Shown here one piece after another: positions 1 through 11,745 of a stretch of 64,000 bases of DNA. Origin of the DNA: Dyadobacter sp. CY343 (GTDB lineage Bacteria; Bacteroidota; Bacteroidia; Cytophagales; Spirosomataceae); assembly GCF_021390335.1 (NCBI RefSeq), contig NZ_JAJUXK010000004.1, positions 248,001-312,000 on the forward strand, written 5' to 3'. The position numbers and the translations under genes were made by a program. Below the pieces are notes generated by a model that saw nothing but the letters and a program-made list of their open reading frames with translations, was not told the origin of the DNA and searched no databases. Each line of letters starts with the position of its first letter. Position 1 is the stretch's first letter.

Positions 1-2696
<2,696 letters not shown>

Positions 2697-3320
2697 TTAG
2701 TCTTCCAGGATCAGGTAATTGCAGATCATCGCTTTCACATGATCTTTGTGACTTTCGCTAAAAGCTTCAAACTCTGCCTCCGACATGTTAAAAATTTTCT
2801 GGTGCATTTCCTTCCCCAAGAACAGGAACTCGATGCAGCTTGTCATTAACGGGAGAATACTCTCAATGCGAATCGGTCGCAATTTCCCGGTCTCAATGCC
2901 CTCGTCGAGCTGCTGATTGAAAAGCGTTGATTTGAGCTGATGATACAACGCCGTTTTTACCAGCAACCTTTCCGGTTCCTTATGAATTTCGTTCATGATG
3001 AAAATAACCAGGTCTGGCTCCTGTTTCATCATTTGATAGTTGTTTTCAACCACCTCCGAAATTTTGGTTTTAATGTCAATAGGCTTGTTCAGGATGAGGA
3101 TGATACTCTGGAAATACATCTCCATCAGATCTTTAAATATTTCCATAAACAACTTTTCCTTACTTCTGAAGTAATAGTTGGTTAAAGCAATATTCATATC
3201 TGCCTCTTTGGCAATATCACGGGAAGTTGTCCCGTCAAAACCCTTCTTAAGGAAAACCCGTTTCGCCGCCTCTCTGATTTTATCCTCGCTTTTTTCGCTT
3301 ACGCACTTCACAATGTTCAA
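2697..3320 (-). CDS. TetR/AcrR-family transcriptional regulator
   Basis: A 207-residue repressor-type protein. The N-terminal helix-turn-helix spans roughly residues 14-58, with the recognition region TTSRDIAKEADMNIALTNYYF typical of TetR proteins. The C-terminal 150 residues are the helical ligand-binding and dimerisation domain. Relatives in Bacteroidota often sit in front of RND/TolC efflux operons, but no efflux genes are here, so its target is unknown. A perfect 32-bp palindrome at 3411-3442, about 90 bases upstream of the start, is a likely operator and suggests autoregulation. The gene stands alone: apbE lies upstream on the same strand and a 660-base gap follows. Confidence 0.88.
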   Translation of the reverse strand: MNIVKCVSEKSEDKIREAAKRVFLKKGFDGTTSRDIAKEADMNIALTNYYFRSKEKLFMEIFKDLMEMYFQSIILILNKPIDIKTKISEVVENNYQMMKQEPDLVIFIMNEIHKEPERLLVKTALYHQLKSTLFNQQLDEGIETGKLRPIRIESILPLMTSCIEFLFLGKEMHQKIFNMSEAEFEAFSESHKDHVKAMICNYLILED

Positions 3321-3410
3321 TAGTTAGGTTGTAATGTTCTTAAAACAAGGTTTTACCAGGAATATGTTTCAAATGTCGGGAGCAAAGTTGAATTGTACAA
3401 GCGTATGAAA

Positions 3411-3442
3411 TGAATATTTTAAACGATTGTTTAAAATATTCA
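3411..3442. promoter_or_regulatory. Perfect 32-bp palindrome upstream of tetR (candidate operator)
   Basis: Arms TGAATATTTTAAAC and GTTTAAAATATTCA are exactly complementary (14 bp each) around a GATT centre. The core AAAC-GATT-GTTT has the spacing of TetR-family operators. It sits between the apbE stop (3480) and the tetR start (3320). It could also act as a transcription terminator for apbE, but it has neither a GC-rich stem nor a clean T-tract, so the operator reading is preferred. Confidence 0.6.
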
Positions 3443-3479
3443 TTCAATTTTAGATTATCCGGAAAAAATACAAAGTAGC

Positions 3480-4472
3480 TTATTGCTTAATGGTGTTCCA
3501 CTCGGCTACTCGGTCACCCTTTCTTTCAACCAGCCAAACGGTTGTTCGGGGGAATTTGCGGATCATTTTTTTGGTCTTTTCAATACCCGCTACACTGAAT
3601 GCAGTTGCGAGCGCGTCGGAAATTGTACCGTTTGGACAAATTGCGGTGGTACGTACGTGAAAAAGCAGCCCGATGCCGGTTACCGGATCGACGATATGCG
3701 AATACCTCACTCCGTTGTATTCCATATACCTATATGTAGGGCCGGAGGTGGCCAGGGAAATGTTGGAAAGTTTGAGCGCTTTCAGGGAATCGCTTCCGTT
3801 TGAGATATTAATATTCCAACCGTCGGTGCCGGGAGGAGGATTTGTGAGGACGATTTTCCCGCCGGCGTCCATCATTGCGGACGTAATGCCCAGTTTTTTA
3901 ACTTCTTTGATCGCCTCTTCGGCCGCAAATCCTTTTCCAAGGCCGCCAATATCCAGTCGCATTCCTTTCTGGGTCAGTAGCACACTGCTCGCTTTACGGT
4001 TCAGCTTCATTTTTGAATATCCCGTTTTCTGCATGGCGGCGGCAATTTCTTCTTTGGCCGGAAAAATTCCTTTCCGGGTTGCGTGTCGCCACATTTGCAC
4101 GACCGGCCCGAGCGTTACGTCAAATGCACCCTGGGTTTTTTTACTCACTAATTGTGAAACAGCCAGAATATCGAAAAGATCTTTGCTGACAGGTACCCAC
4201 TTTCCACTTCCCGACTGGGCCGAAAGCCGGTTGATTTCGCTGCCGTCGCGGTAATCGCTCATAATTTCGTTCAGCTCCTCTACCCTGCCAAAAGCTTTTG
4301 CAGCGGCAAGCTCAGCAATGGAATCGTTCGGGGCATATACCACCAATTTAAATGGAGAACCCATTAAGCCCTTCTCAAAACTATACCGTTTTTCCTGACC
4401 AAAAACTGAGTCAGATAGGCTGATAATCAGTATAAAAACCAGAATTAAACCATTTTTCATGCAGAAATTCAT
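3480..4472 (-). CDS. apbE: FAD:protein FMN transferase (ApbE family), first copy
   Basis: A 330-residue exported flavin transferase that moves FMN from FAD to a Ser/Thr hydroxyl of periplasmic or membrane proteins. A signal peptide covers about residues 1-26 (hydrophobic LILVFILIISLSDSVFG). The ApbE hallmarks are present: MSDYRDGSEINRLS near 95-108, DIGGLGKGFAAEEAI near 173-187, YSHIVDPVTG near 257-266, and the metal-binding ISDALATAFSVAG near 284-296. Translation may begin at Met1 or Met5. No flavinylation substrate gene is adjacent, so the client must be elsewhere. A second apbE lies at 56248-57267. Confidence 0.92.
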   Translation of the reverse strand: MNFCMKNGLILVFILIISLSDSVFGQEKRYSFEKGLMGSPFKLVVYAPNDSIAELAAAKAFGRVEELNEIMSDYRDGSEINRLSAQSGSGKWVPVSKDLFDILAVSQLVSKKTQGAFDVTLGPVVQMWRHATRKGIFPAKEEIAAAMQKTGYSKMKLNRKASSVLLTQKGMRLDIGGLGKGFAAEEAIKEVKKLGITSAMMDAGGKIVLTNPPPGTDGWNINISNGSDSLKALKLSNISLATSGPTYRYMEYNGVRYSHIVDPVTGIGLLFHVRTTAICPNGTISDALATAFSVAGIEKTKKMIRKFPRTTVWLVERKGDRVAEWNTIKQ

Positions 4473-4547
4473 AAGTAATTAAACCGAAAATTACAGCATT
4501 TAGCCCATTTTTGAAGAGAAAACAGAGTTTCAAAGTGCTAACAAAAT

Positions 4548-4579
4548 AAAAGGTACGAACCTCCCGGCTCGTACCTTTT
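4548..4579. terminator. Intrinsic terminator after the small membrane protein gene
   Basis: Perfect 11-bp stem AAAAGGTACGA / TCGTACCTTTT with a 10-base loop. The stem runs into T residues on both strands, so it can end the leftward transcript of the 63-residue gene just upstream of apbE. Confidence 0.75.
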
Positions 4580-4600
4580 ATATTATTGCGGTATATCTGA

Positions 4601-4792
4601 TCAGCTGTGGAAGTCAAAAAGACCGTCTCTGTCTGCATGCTGATGTTGTGAACTCATTGCGTCTTTTATCATCCCGACTCCGATAAAAGGCAGGGAAATG
4701 ATCGTAGAAATGATCATCGCTATGAATAAAATAGTTGCAAAGAAAAACTTCCCACAATAATATATGATGTTTGATAGTACGTTCATGATCAC
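4601..4792 (-). CDS. Small predicted membrane protein, function unknown
   Basis: A 63-residue open frame. Residues about 14-45 are strongly hydrophobic (FFFATILFIAMIISTIISLPFIGVGM), enough for one long or two short membrane segments. They are followed by a polar, His-rich tail ending HQHADRDGLFDFHS. The frame has its own terminator immediately downstream (4548-4579), which supports it as a real transcription unit. I do not recognise the family. The frame overlapping it on the same strand at 4411-4638 lacks any such support. Confidence 0.55.
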   Translation of the reverse strand: MIMNVLSNIIYYCGKFFFATILFIAMIISTIISLPFIGVGMIKDAMSSQHQHADRDGLFDFHS

Positions 4793-5092
4793 AATATTTA
4801 TTTGATACTTTTCCTTCTTAAAGTTAAATTAAATAATCGTGCCATTGAAATTATTGGTACGATTTTATCATTTTTTAAGAAGATTCTAATACTTCAAATG
4901 GGCATATACAGGAATTTGCACGTAAAATGTAGTATAAAGTAGAAGAAGTACTATAAGTAATATTGTATAATATTTACAAATAACCGCTTCTAACAACGTA
5001 TATAGCCTAATATGGATTTGTCGGAATAGCTTCGGCTTCGAATCACCTTAAACTTCTATATTGCAACCTTACTATTTCCTGACCAGTACTAT
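4793..5092. other. AT-rich intergenic stretch with an imperfect hairpin
   Basis: 300 bases between divergent genes (small membrane protein leftward, amidase rightward). It contains an imperfect inverted repeat at 4835-4864 with arms AATCGTGCCA and TGGTACGATT (one G-T pair in the stem). These arms share TGGTACGA-like bases with the terminator at 4548-4579. The rest is AT-rich and should carry the two divergent promoters, but no clear TAnnTTTG element stands out. Confidence 0.5.
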
Positions 5093-6697
5093 ATGAAGCG
5101 CAGAACATTTATCCATCTTACATCTATTGCCGGACTTTCCGGGATCTCTTTGTCTTTCACGGAATGCACGCCGCGGGAACAGCAGGCCGGCGAGGATAAT
5201 ACGAGATCAAATCTGGAAGAAATGACGGTGCCCGAGATGCAACGGTTGATGGGTCAGGGAAAGCTCACTTCGCGAAAGCTCACTCAATTCTACCTGGACC
5301 AGATCAGGACGATTGATGAAAACGGACCGGCCTTGAAATCTGTGATAGAGCTTAATCCCGACGCGCTGGCAATTGCCGACGCAATGGACCGTGACCGCAA
5401 GAATGGGAAAGTCCGGGGAAATATGCACGGCATTCCGGTGCTGATAAAAGACAATATCAATACAGCCGACAAAATGCAGACTACCGCCGGGTCGCTTGCA
5501 TTGGAAGGAAATATTGCCGCTGCCGACGCATTCATTGTCAAGCGCCTACGTGACGCCGGCGCAGTGATTTTGGGCAAAACCAATTTGAGCGAGTGGGCCA
5601 ACTTTCGCTCTTCACGCTCGTCAAGCGGATGGAGCAGCCGGGGCGGACAAACCAAAAATCCTTACGTGATCGACCGCTCCCCGTGCGGATCAAGCTCTGG
5701 CTCGGGTGTGGCGGTATCTGCAAATCTTTGCGCAGTGGCGGTAGGCACCGAGACAAACGGATCAATTGCGTGTCCATCTTCGATGAATGGCGTTGTGGGT
5801 ATCAAGCCGACGGTCGGACTTGTGAGTCGGTCTGGAATTATCCCAATTTCAAAGACCCAGGATACCGCCGGCCCAATTGGCAGGACAGTTAGCGACGCAG
5901 CTGCATTGCTGGGCGCGCTGGCGGGCGTTGACCCAAATGATCCGGGCAGACATACCAGCGAAACCGCATTCCCTGCCGACTACACGAAATTCCTGAGCGC
6001 CGATGGGTTGAAAGGAAAACGGGTCGGAGTTGAAAAAACTTTTCTGGATAAACATGAAGGTGTAGATAACCTGATCAGCAAAGCGCTGGCGCATTTGCGT
6101 AGCCAGGGAGCGGTGATCGTTGAAGTTGATTTTATGGAAACGCAGGACGTCGATGGAGCGGAATCGACTTTACTTCAGTTTGAGTTTAAAGACGGGATCA
6201 ATAAGTATTTGGCGGGTTCCAATGCAAAAGTCAAGTCACTGGAAGCGCTGATCGCATTTAACAAGACAAATGAGGCGGAAGTAATGCCGTTTTTTAAGCA
6301 GGAGCTTTTTGAAAGTTCGCAGGCAAAAGGAGATTTGAATAGTAAGGAATACAAGGCTGCATTGGAAAAAATAAATAAAGTAGCCGGTTTACTGGAAAAG
6401 GAATTTGAGAAAAATAACCTCGACGCACTCTGCGGACCGGCTACCGGCGCTGCGTGGTGCATTGATCCTGTAAATGGTGATTTCTGGACGGGTTATGGTT
6501 CCTACGGCCCAGCCGCTATTTCTGGATTTCCATCTATTACTGTCCCAATGGGCAATTTGAATGATCTTCCGGTAGGTTTATCGTTTCTTGGAAAACCATT
6601 CAGCGAGCCGGAGCTGATCGGTATTGCTTATGCTTATGAACAGGTTTCTAAACACAGAGTAGCACCTAAATTTCTTCCCTCGATAGGCAAAAATTGA
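5093..6697 (+). CDS. Exported amidase (amidase signature family)
   Basis: A 534-residue amide hydrolase with a Ser-cisSer-Lys triad. The N-terminus MKRRTFIHLT plus a hydrophobic stretch resembles a Tat signal; a cysteine at 25 (FTEC) could make it a lipoprotein instead. The catalytic Lys is Lys119 in GIPVLIKDNI, the cis-Ser is about Ser200 in CGSSSGSG, and the nucleophile is Ser224 in GTETNGSIACPSS. Family members hydrolyse diverse amides and glutamyl-tRNA; the exported form and absence of gatB/gatC nearby argue against GatA. The substrate is unknown. It is followed after 71 bases by another exported protein on the same strand, possibly in one operon. Confidence 0.9.
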   Translation: MKRRTFIHLTSIAGLSGISLSFTECTPREQQAGEDNTRSNLEEMTVPEMQRLMGQGKLTSRKLTQFYLDQIRTIDENGPALKSVIELNPDALAIADAMDRDRKNGKVRGNMHGIPVLIKDNINTADKMQTTAGSLALEGNIAAADAFIVKRLRDAGAVILGKTNLSEWANFRSSRSSSGWSSRGGQTKNPYVIDRSPCGSSSGSGVAVSANLCAVAVGTETNGSIACPSSMNGVVGIKPTVGLVSRSGIIPISKTQDTAGPIGRTVSDAAALLGALAGVDPNDPGRHTSETAFPADYTKFLSADGLKGKRVGVEKTFLDKHEGVDNLISKALAHLRSQGAVIVEVDFMETQDVDGAESTLLQFEFKDGINKYLAGSNAKVKSLEALIAFNKTNEAEVMPFFKQELFESSQAKGDLNSKEYKAALEKINKVAGLLEKEFEKNNLDALCGPATGAAWCIDPVNGDFWTGYGSYGPAAISGFPSITVPMGNLNDLPVGLSFLGKPFSEPELIGIAYAYEQVSKHRVAPKFLPSIGKN

Positions 6698-6768
6698 CTT
6701 TTGCATATAATAAATAGTAGCAGGCGCGCCGAAAGTTCTTTTTATCCTGAATAGAATCAATCAATTTC

Positions 6769-8478
6769 ATGGATAGAAGAGAGTTTGTCAAAAATAGTGC
6801 ACTTGCTATTTGTTCGATGCCGGTAGTCGCCCCGGCTTTTATTTCAACAAAAAATACCGCGGACAAAATGCCGCCCTGGCTGGCTGCAATGGCTAGCCGA
6901 ACTGATAAAAGTATTGAGTCACTGCTGACTTTTCAGGTCAAGGACAAGAATAGCGAAGATCTGGGCGGGCTCAGGGATGGATTTGACCTATTGAACCCAC
7001 ACAGTACCTCTGCACTGATCCAATACGGAGCTTCCGGCCTTTTTTCACCTACTTCCAAGTACTACCGGTCGACCGAGCTGGTCGACAGTATGAACCTGGC
7101 GGCTCAATACCTGATCAAAACGCAGCACGAAGACGGTACGATCGACTTGCTTTCCACCAATTTCCACTCTACGCCGGACACCGGTTTTTTGGTCAAAAGA
7201 CTGACAATGTCTTATGCATCAATCAAAAATTCGGGCACTCCGGGCGTCGAGAAATTACTCGAAAATCTGAAAACCTTCCTGATCCGGGGCGGCAATGCGT
7301 TGAGTGTGGGCGGAATACATACGCCCAATCACCGCTGGGTAGTTTGCGCCGCATTGACCAAGCTGAACGAACTTTGGCCAAACCCAAAATATGTGGCACG
7401 TATCGAGCAGTGGCTCGGCGAACATATTGATATTGACGCGGACGGACAGTATAATGAAAAAAGCACATTTATTTATTCTTCACTTTCCGACCGGATCCTG
7501 ATCACCGTGGCGAAGGGAATGAATAAACCGGAGCTGCTGGATAATGTGCGCAAGAACCTGAATATGACGATGTATTATGTGCATCCGAACGGAGAAGTGG
7601 TCACCGACGCTTCGGGGCGGCAGGATAAGGCGGTAATTGGAACAATGGAAAACTACTATTATCCCTACCGGTACCTCGCTATTAAGGACAAAAACCCGCA
7701 ATACGCTGCAATGTGCAGGATGATAGAAAAAACTGCCGGCGAGAAAACGGGCTCTTTTATCGACTATTTCCTCAATGATCCTTCACTTTGGGCAGAGTTG
7801 CCGGCTGAGAAGCCTTTTCCGATAAGCTATGTCAAAACGTTCCCGAATTCGGGTCTCGTGCGGATCCGGAGAAACAATCGTGATAGCACGCTGATCGCGA
7901 ATAATCCGGTGTTTTTCACTTTCATGAAAGGCAATGCAGTTTTGCAGGGAGTGCGATTTGCCTCTTCGTTTTTTGGAAAAGGCCAGTTTCAATCTGAGAA
8001 AGTCAATGAAAAAGGAAATACCTGGGAATTGATCCAGAAACTCGACGGGCCCTACTATCAACCTTATCCAAAAGAATCGATCGCCCCTGACGGTGACTGG
8101 GAAAAAATGCCGAAAACCTACCGCCCGCAAAGTGAGATTCAGCTTTTGGAAACCAAAGTGACCATTTTGGAAACCGAAGACGGAATGGCGATTGAAATCA
8201 CGACTAATGGAACAGAGCGCGTACCCGCTGCGCTTGAACTGATATTCCGACCGGGCGGCGAGTTGCAGGGAGTAACGAAGATCGAAAACACTAAAGATGC
8301 GTGGCTTCTTAAAGAGGGTACCGGAACTTATCGTTTCAACGATGATGTGATTTCGTTCGGGCCGGGGCTGGCTTTGCATAAAAATATTGCATTGAGGGGC
8401 GCACTTCCGATTATGGAAGCTCCTACCGTCTTCATCACAGGCTTTACCCCTTTCAAACATGTAATTCGTTTTAGGTAA
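6769..8478 (+). CDS. Exported protein with Tat-like signal, possible toroid-type carbohydrate-active enzyme
   Basis: 569 residues beginning MDRREFVKNSALAICSM, an RR-x-F type Tat signal, with a likely cleavage point near residue 25. Residues about 70-340 are rich in paired helices with aromatic and His residues (for example HTPNHRWVV and MENYYYPYRY), as in (alpha/alpha) toroid polysaccharide lyases and unsaturated glycoside hydrolases. Residues about 360-569 look like a beta-rich domain, as in heparinase II/III-type lyases. I cannot assign a CAZy family or a catalytic residue with confidence, so this is a fold-level guess. The neighbours (exported amidase, GATase1-like protein) do not identify a pathway. 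Confidence 0.6.
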   Translation: MDRREFVKNSALAICSMPVVAPAFISTKNTADKMPPWLAAMASRTDKSIESLLTFQVKDKNSEDLGGLRDGFDLLNPHSTSALIQYGASGLFSPTSKYYRSTELVDSMNLAAQYLIKTQHEDGTIDLLSTNFHSTPDTGFLVKRLTMSYASIKNSGTPGVEKLLENLKTFLIRGGNALSVGGIHTPNHRWVVCAALTKLNELWPNPKYVARIEQWLGEHIDIDADGQYNEKSTFIYSSLSDRILITVAKGMNKPELLDNVRKNLNMTMYYVHPNGEVVTDASGRQDKAVIGTMENYYYPYRYLAIKDKNPQYAAMCRMIEKTAGEKTGSFIDYFLNDPSLWAELPAEKPFPISYVKTFPNSGLVRIRRNNRDSTLIANNPVFFTFMKGNAVLQGVRFASSFFGKGQFQSEKVNEKGNTWELIQKLDGPYYQPYPKESIAPDGDWEKMPKTYRPQSEIQLLETKVTILETEDGMAIEITTNGTERVPAALELIFRPGGELQGVTKIENTKDAWLLKEGTGTYRFNDDVISFGPGLALHKNIALRGALPIMEAPTVFITGFTPFKHVIRFR

Positions 8479-8602
8479 ATATCCCTTTTATTCACCTATT
8501 AAAAACCTGAAAAACAGCTACTTTATGTGATTGATATTCATTAAATTTGATTACGCCCCTCCGCTTTTTGATAAAGTCCCGGATTACAAAACGTCTGTCG
8601 CT

Positions 8603-9856
8603 ATGCTGAAAAAGACTTCTATCCTATTCCTGGTGCTTTTTTCACAGGTTTGTCTGGCTAATCAGCTACTTATTCCGATGGATAAGTCACAAACCAATCA
8701 CCTGAAAGCGTACGGACTTGCGTATATTTTGCTAAAAGGGGATATCGACGTAGAGTGGCTGCTGAATTATCGGGGAGGCAGTTTTAAAGTCCAGTACAGC
8801 AAGTCGATTGAGAACGAATGCAAGCTGCGGGCGATATCTTACGAGATCATTTCGGAAGCCGCAAGTACGCAGCTGATCAATGAGATCAGCAATCCGAATA
8901 TCAATATGGATGTGGTCAAACTGCATAAGGCGGCCAGAATTGCGGTTTATTCGCCTATTAAGATCAGCCCCTCCGAGTTTGAAAATACCGACGCAGTTTT
9001 GCTGGTTTTAAAATATGCAGAGATTCCGTTTGATGTAATTTACGACGAAGAAATACTGAAAGGTGATTTGCCGAAGTATGACTGGCTGCATTTGCACCAC
9101 GAAGATTTTACGGGGCAGTTTGGCAAAAACCTCCGGCGCACTTCCCAAGAAGATATTAAGGCACAGGAAGCGATCGCCAACCGGTTTGGCTACGCAAAAG
9201 TACCGCAGATGAAACTGGCAGTTGCCAAAGCGATCAAGGAGTTTTGTGCGGGCGGCGGTTTTCTATTCGCAATGTGCTCCGGCGCGGAGACTTTCGATAT
9301 TGCGTTGGCGGCAGAGGGTATTGATATTGTCGATAACCTCGACGGCGACGGCATTGACCCGAATGCACAGTCGAAGCTGGATTTCGAGAAGACCTTTGCA
9401 TTCCATAATTTCAAATTGCAGCTGGATGAATATGAGGGAATGAATTTTTCCGATATCAATTCTTCGGCGGGCAGGTACCGCGGCTGGGGCGATAGCGACG
9501 TGTATTTCTCGCTTTTTGATTTTTCGGCCAAATGGGATGTGATCCCGGCGATGCTGGTGCAAAACCATGAAAATCTGATCCGCGAGTTTTTTGGACAAAC
9601 TACGGCATTCTCTAAAAACACTGTTAAGCCCAGCTCGCTGATCATGGGAACCAGCAGCTCGTCGGACCGGTATATTTACGGAGAACTCGGCCGGGGACAA
9701 TGGACTTTCTACGGCGGCCACGACCCGGAGGGCCGCGGAGGCGGCGGCCGCAGAATGCCTACCGACTTGAATTTATACCCAAATTCGCCGGGTTATCGTT
9801 TGATTTTGAATAATGTACTGTTTCCTTCTGCGAGGAAGAAGAAAAGGAAAACGTGA
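8603..9856 (+). CDS. Secreted GATase1/DJ-1-like protein of unknown function
   Basis: 417 residues from the ATG at 8603. An upstream TTG-initiated extension would precede the signal peptide MLKKTSILFLVLFSQVCLA and is rejected. The mature protein starts near residue 20. Its centre, AGGGFLFAMCSGAETFDIAL, has the nucleophile-elbow look of class I amidotransferase/ThuA-like folds, with a Cys in AMCSG. The C-terminal region GQWTFYGGHDPEGRGGGGRR is glycine-rich and highly charged. Close relatives in Cytophagales are, to my memory, labelled asparagine synthetase B. Nothing in this sequence resembles an AsnB synthetase domain, so that label should not be trusted. Role unknown. Confidence 0.65.
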   Translation: MLKKTSILFLVLFSQVCLANQLLIPMDKSQTNHLKAYGLAYILLKGDIDVEWLLNYRGGSFKVQYSKSIENECKLRAISYEIISEAASTQLINEISNPNINMDVVKLHKAARIAVYSPIKISPSEFENTDAVLLVLKYAEIPFDVIYDEEILKGDLPKYDWLHLHHEDFTGQFGKNLRRTSQEDIKAQEAIANRFGYAKVPQMKLAVAKAIKEFCAGGGFLFAMCSGAETFDIALAAEGIDIVDNLDGDGIDPNAQSKLDFEKTFAFHNFKLQLDEYEGMNFSDINSSAGRYRGWGDSDVYFSLFDFSAKWDVIPAMLVQNHENLIREFFGQTTAFSKNTVKPSSLIMGTSSSSDRYIYGELGRGQWTFYGGHDPEGRGGGGRRMPTDLNLYPNSPGYRLILNNVLFPSARKKKRKT

Positions 9857-9910
9857 GAAGTCTAGTAGCTGTTATTTCGCGTTTTGTTAGATTTGTAGAA
9901 ACGACATACT

Positions 9911-10507
9911 ATGCAAGCGACGATAACCGATATTAATCAACTCGACTTAGAGGGTACTTACACCTACGCTGATTATTTGAAATGGCGAATCAAGGAGCGG
10001 ATTGAAATTATCAGAGGGAAGATTTTCAGGATGTCGCCGGCGCCGAATACCGCGCATCAACGCATTTCCACCCGGTTATTAGGCGCACTTTATATTCATT
10101 TCAAAGGTAGTAGCTGCGATTTGTTCAGTGCACCATTTGATGTCCGGCTGTTTGATACTAAAAGGTCTGACCTCTCAAATCAAGATATTTATACCGTAGT
10201 CCAACCTGATCTGTGCATTGTTTGTGACAGTAAAAAACTGGATAGCCGAGGTTGCATCGGCGCTCCTGACCTCATGATCGAAATTCTTTCACCAGGTAAT
10301 TCTGAAAAGGAAATGAACAGTAAGTTCAAGCTATATCAGGATTGTGGTGTCCGTGAATACTGGATAGTCGATCCACAGAAAAGTGCAGTTTTGATATATG
10401 TTTTAAATGAGGAAAGTAAATATGTTGGTTTGCCGCCTGCAATGCATTCACTTAGCTCCACCATTTTCCCCGATCTTAAAATCGACCTCGAAGAAGTATT
10501 TCAATAG
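9911..10507 (+). CDS. Uma2-family (DUF820) PD-(D/E)XK nuclease-like protein
   Basis: A 198-residue protein of the Uma2/DUF820 restriction-endonuclease-like fold. The nuclease core is visible as VVQPDLCIVCDSKKL (about 96-110), then GAPDLMIEILSPGN (about 117-130), with the acidic residues and Lys expected at the metal site, and finally EYWIVDPQ (about 153-160). Such proteins are abundant as scattered singletons in Cytophagales and cyanobacteria and their role is not settled. Its stop is two bases from the convergent end of the thioredoxin-like gene. No partner methylase is present. Confidence 0.85.
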   Translation: MQATITDINQLDLEGTYTYADYLKWRIKERIEIIRGKIFRMSPAPNTAHQRISTRLLGALYIHFKGSSCDLFSAPFDVRLFDTKRSDLSNQDIYTVVQPDLCIVCDSKKLDSRGCIGAPDLMIEILSPGNSEKEMNSKFKLYQDCGVREYWIVDPQKSAVLIYVLNEESKYVGLPPAMHSLSSTIFPDLKIDLEEVFQ

Positions 10508-10509
10508 CT

Positions 10510-11652
10510 TTAAATCGTTTTGAGCCGGGCAGCTACTTTGCGGTCGATGCTATTCTTGCCAGTTTCATAACCTACCTGCCGCTCTACCAGATTGTTTTCC
10601 CCGTCAAGCAGGATCCAGACCGGAATGGATTGAAGGTTATATCTTTTGTCCAGCTTGATCCGCGAAGAATCAGCTAGTGCCAAAAATTGCGACCAGGGCA
10701 TATTTTCCTTTTCCAATGCTTTTTGCCAGGCACTTTCGTCGTTGTCAATGGAGATACTGACGATATTCAGCTTGTCTTTGTATTTGCTTTCCAGCGTTTT
10801 AATCTGGGGAATTTCCTGCCGGCAAGGTCCGCACCAGCTGGCCCAGAAAACTACCAGTTTGTGTTTATTTTCCGGATTCAGAACCGCGGAAGTCAAGCCC
10901 TGATCCGGCTTTTTCAAGAGAATGTCTTTGGGGAAACCCGAGCCTTTATTGTTGAATTTCAGGTAAGATTTGATATCTAAATATGCCTGAGTAGTTTTCA
11001 ATTCCTGATCAAATAATTCGGCTAATTCGGTCAGCTCTGACTCTGGCAGAACAGTTTTGCTCCACACAAGCTGACTCAACAAACCCATCGAACCCGGATA
11101 TTTTTTGACCAAACCGGCATTGTACTTCTTATTCCCGTCTGTCTGCTCCGGTTTTGATTTGAAAGATAAATGCCTGAAAGCGACCTCAGTATCGACATTT
11201 AGCTTGTCGATTAACAGCAACACCTTTTCATTTTTATTGGGGACAAAATCCGGAGCAGCTTTGAAGTCCGTTTTTCCCCGCATCAGAAAAAAAGTGCTTT
11301 CCACCGTCTTGGAAAAGAATGGATTTTTGATCCCGATCAACTTGTATGGTTCTTTGGGATTGCCTGTTGCATAAAGAATACTTGATGGAAATGCACGGAA
11401 TTCCTTCACCGGACTCATAGAAAAACTGAATTTCCCATCTTTCACAATTGCAGAGTCCTGGAAATTGCGGGTACTTACATTACCGAGATAGAGTTTTTTC
11501 CCTTCTAAAAATGAGTCGGAAGTATCGAGGTCGCCTGTGATTGTGACTTTGTCGTCAGTAGATTTGGCGCAACCTCCAAGGATGACGAGTGCAAGCAATA
11601 AAGCGAGTGACCACGATTTTGCGCGAGCGGAATTAGTTGATGATGTTTCCAT
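10510..11652 (-). CDS. TlpA-like thiol-disulfide oxidoreductase lipoprotein
   Basis: 380 residues. A lipobox (ILGGC, Cys28) points to an envelope lipoprotein. An N-terminal beta domain (about 35-130, DUF4369-like, commonly fused to redoxins in Bacteroidota) and a helical linker precede a C-terminal thioredoxin/AhpC-type domain with the active site WCGPC at Cys274 and Cys277. It probably reduces or isomerises disulfides at the outer face of the inner membrane. An excellent promoter lies 43 bases upstream (11695-11723). It is not in an operon: lpxB downstream of its promoter region is a separate leftward unit. Confidence 0.88.
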   Translation of the reverse strand: METSSTNSARAKSWSLALLLALVILGGCAKSTDDKVTITGDLDTSDSFLEGKKLYLGNVSTRNFQDSAIVKDGKFSFSMSPVKEFRAFPSSILYATGNPKEPYKLIGIKNPFFSKTVESTFFLMRGKTDFKAAPDFVPNKNEKVLLLIDKLNVDTEVAFRHLSFKSKPEQTDGNKKYNAGLVKKYPGSMGLLSQLVWSKTVLPESELTELAELFDQELKTTQAYLDIKSYLKFNNKGSGFPKDILLKKPDQGLTSAVLNPENKHKLVVFWASWCGPCRQEIPQIKTLESKYKDKLNIVSISIDNDESAWQKALEKENMPWSQFLALADSSRIKLDKRYNLQSIPVWILLDGENNLVERQVGYETGKNSIDRKVAARLKTI

Positions 11653-11694
11653 TTGAGAAGCAGATTAAGGTGAATCAATCAAAGCAATACCTCT

Positions 11695-11723
11695 CAAATA
11701 TAACAAAAGTTACAAAAAACAAA
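11695..11723 (-). promoter_or_regulatory. Bacteroidota-type promoter for the TlpA-like gene
   Basis: On the minus strand TTTG (11720-11723) and TATATTTG (11695-11702) are separated by 17 bases, matching the Bacteroidota consensus -33 TTTG / -7 TAnnTTTG. The predicted transcription start is near 11688, giving a leader of about 36 bases. Confidence 0.75.
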
Positions 11724-11745
11724 CTTAATTTTATATAAAATAAAG

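Noticed and set aside
3411..3442. Classical intrinsic terminator for apbE
   Set aside because: The stem is AT-only and lacks a following T-run; an operator is the better reading.
4411..4638. 75-residue minus-strand frame
   Set aside because: It runs across the terminator at 4548-4579 and overlaps both the apbE start and the small membrane protein gene.
8603..9856. Asparagine synthetase B function
   Set aside because: No N-terminal Cys nucleophile or synthetase ATP motif; the protein is secreted and looks GATase1-like.
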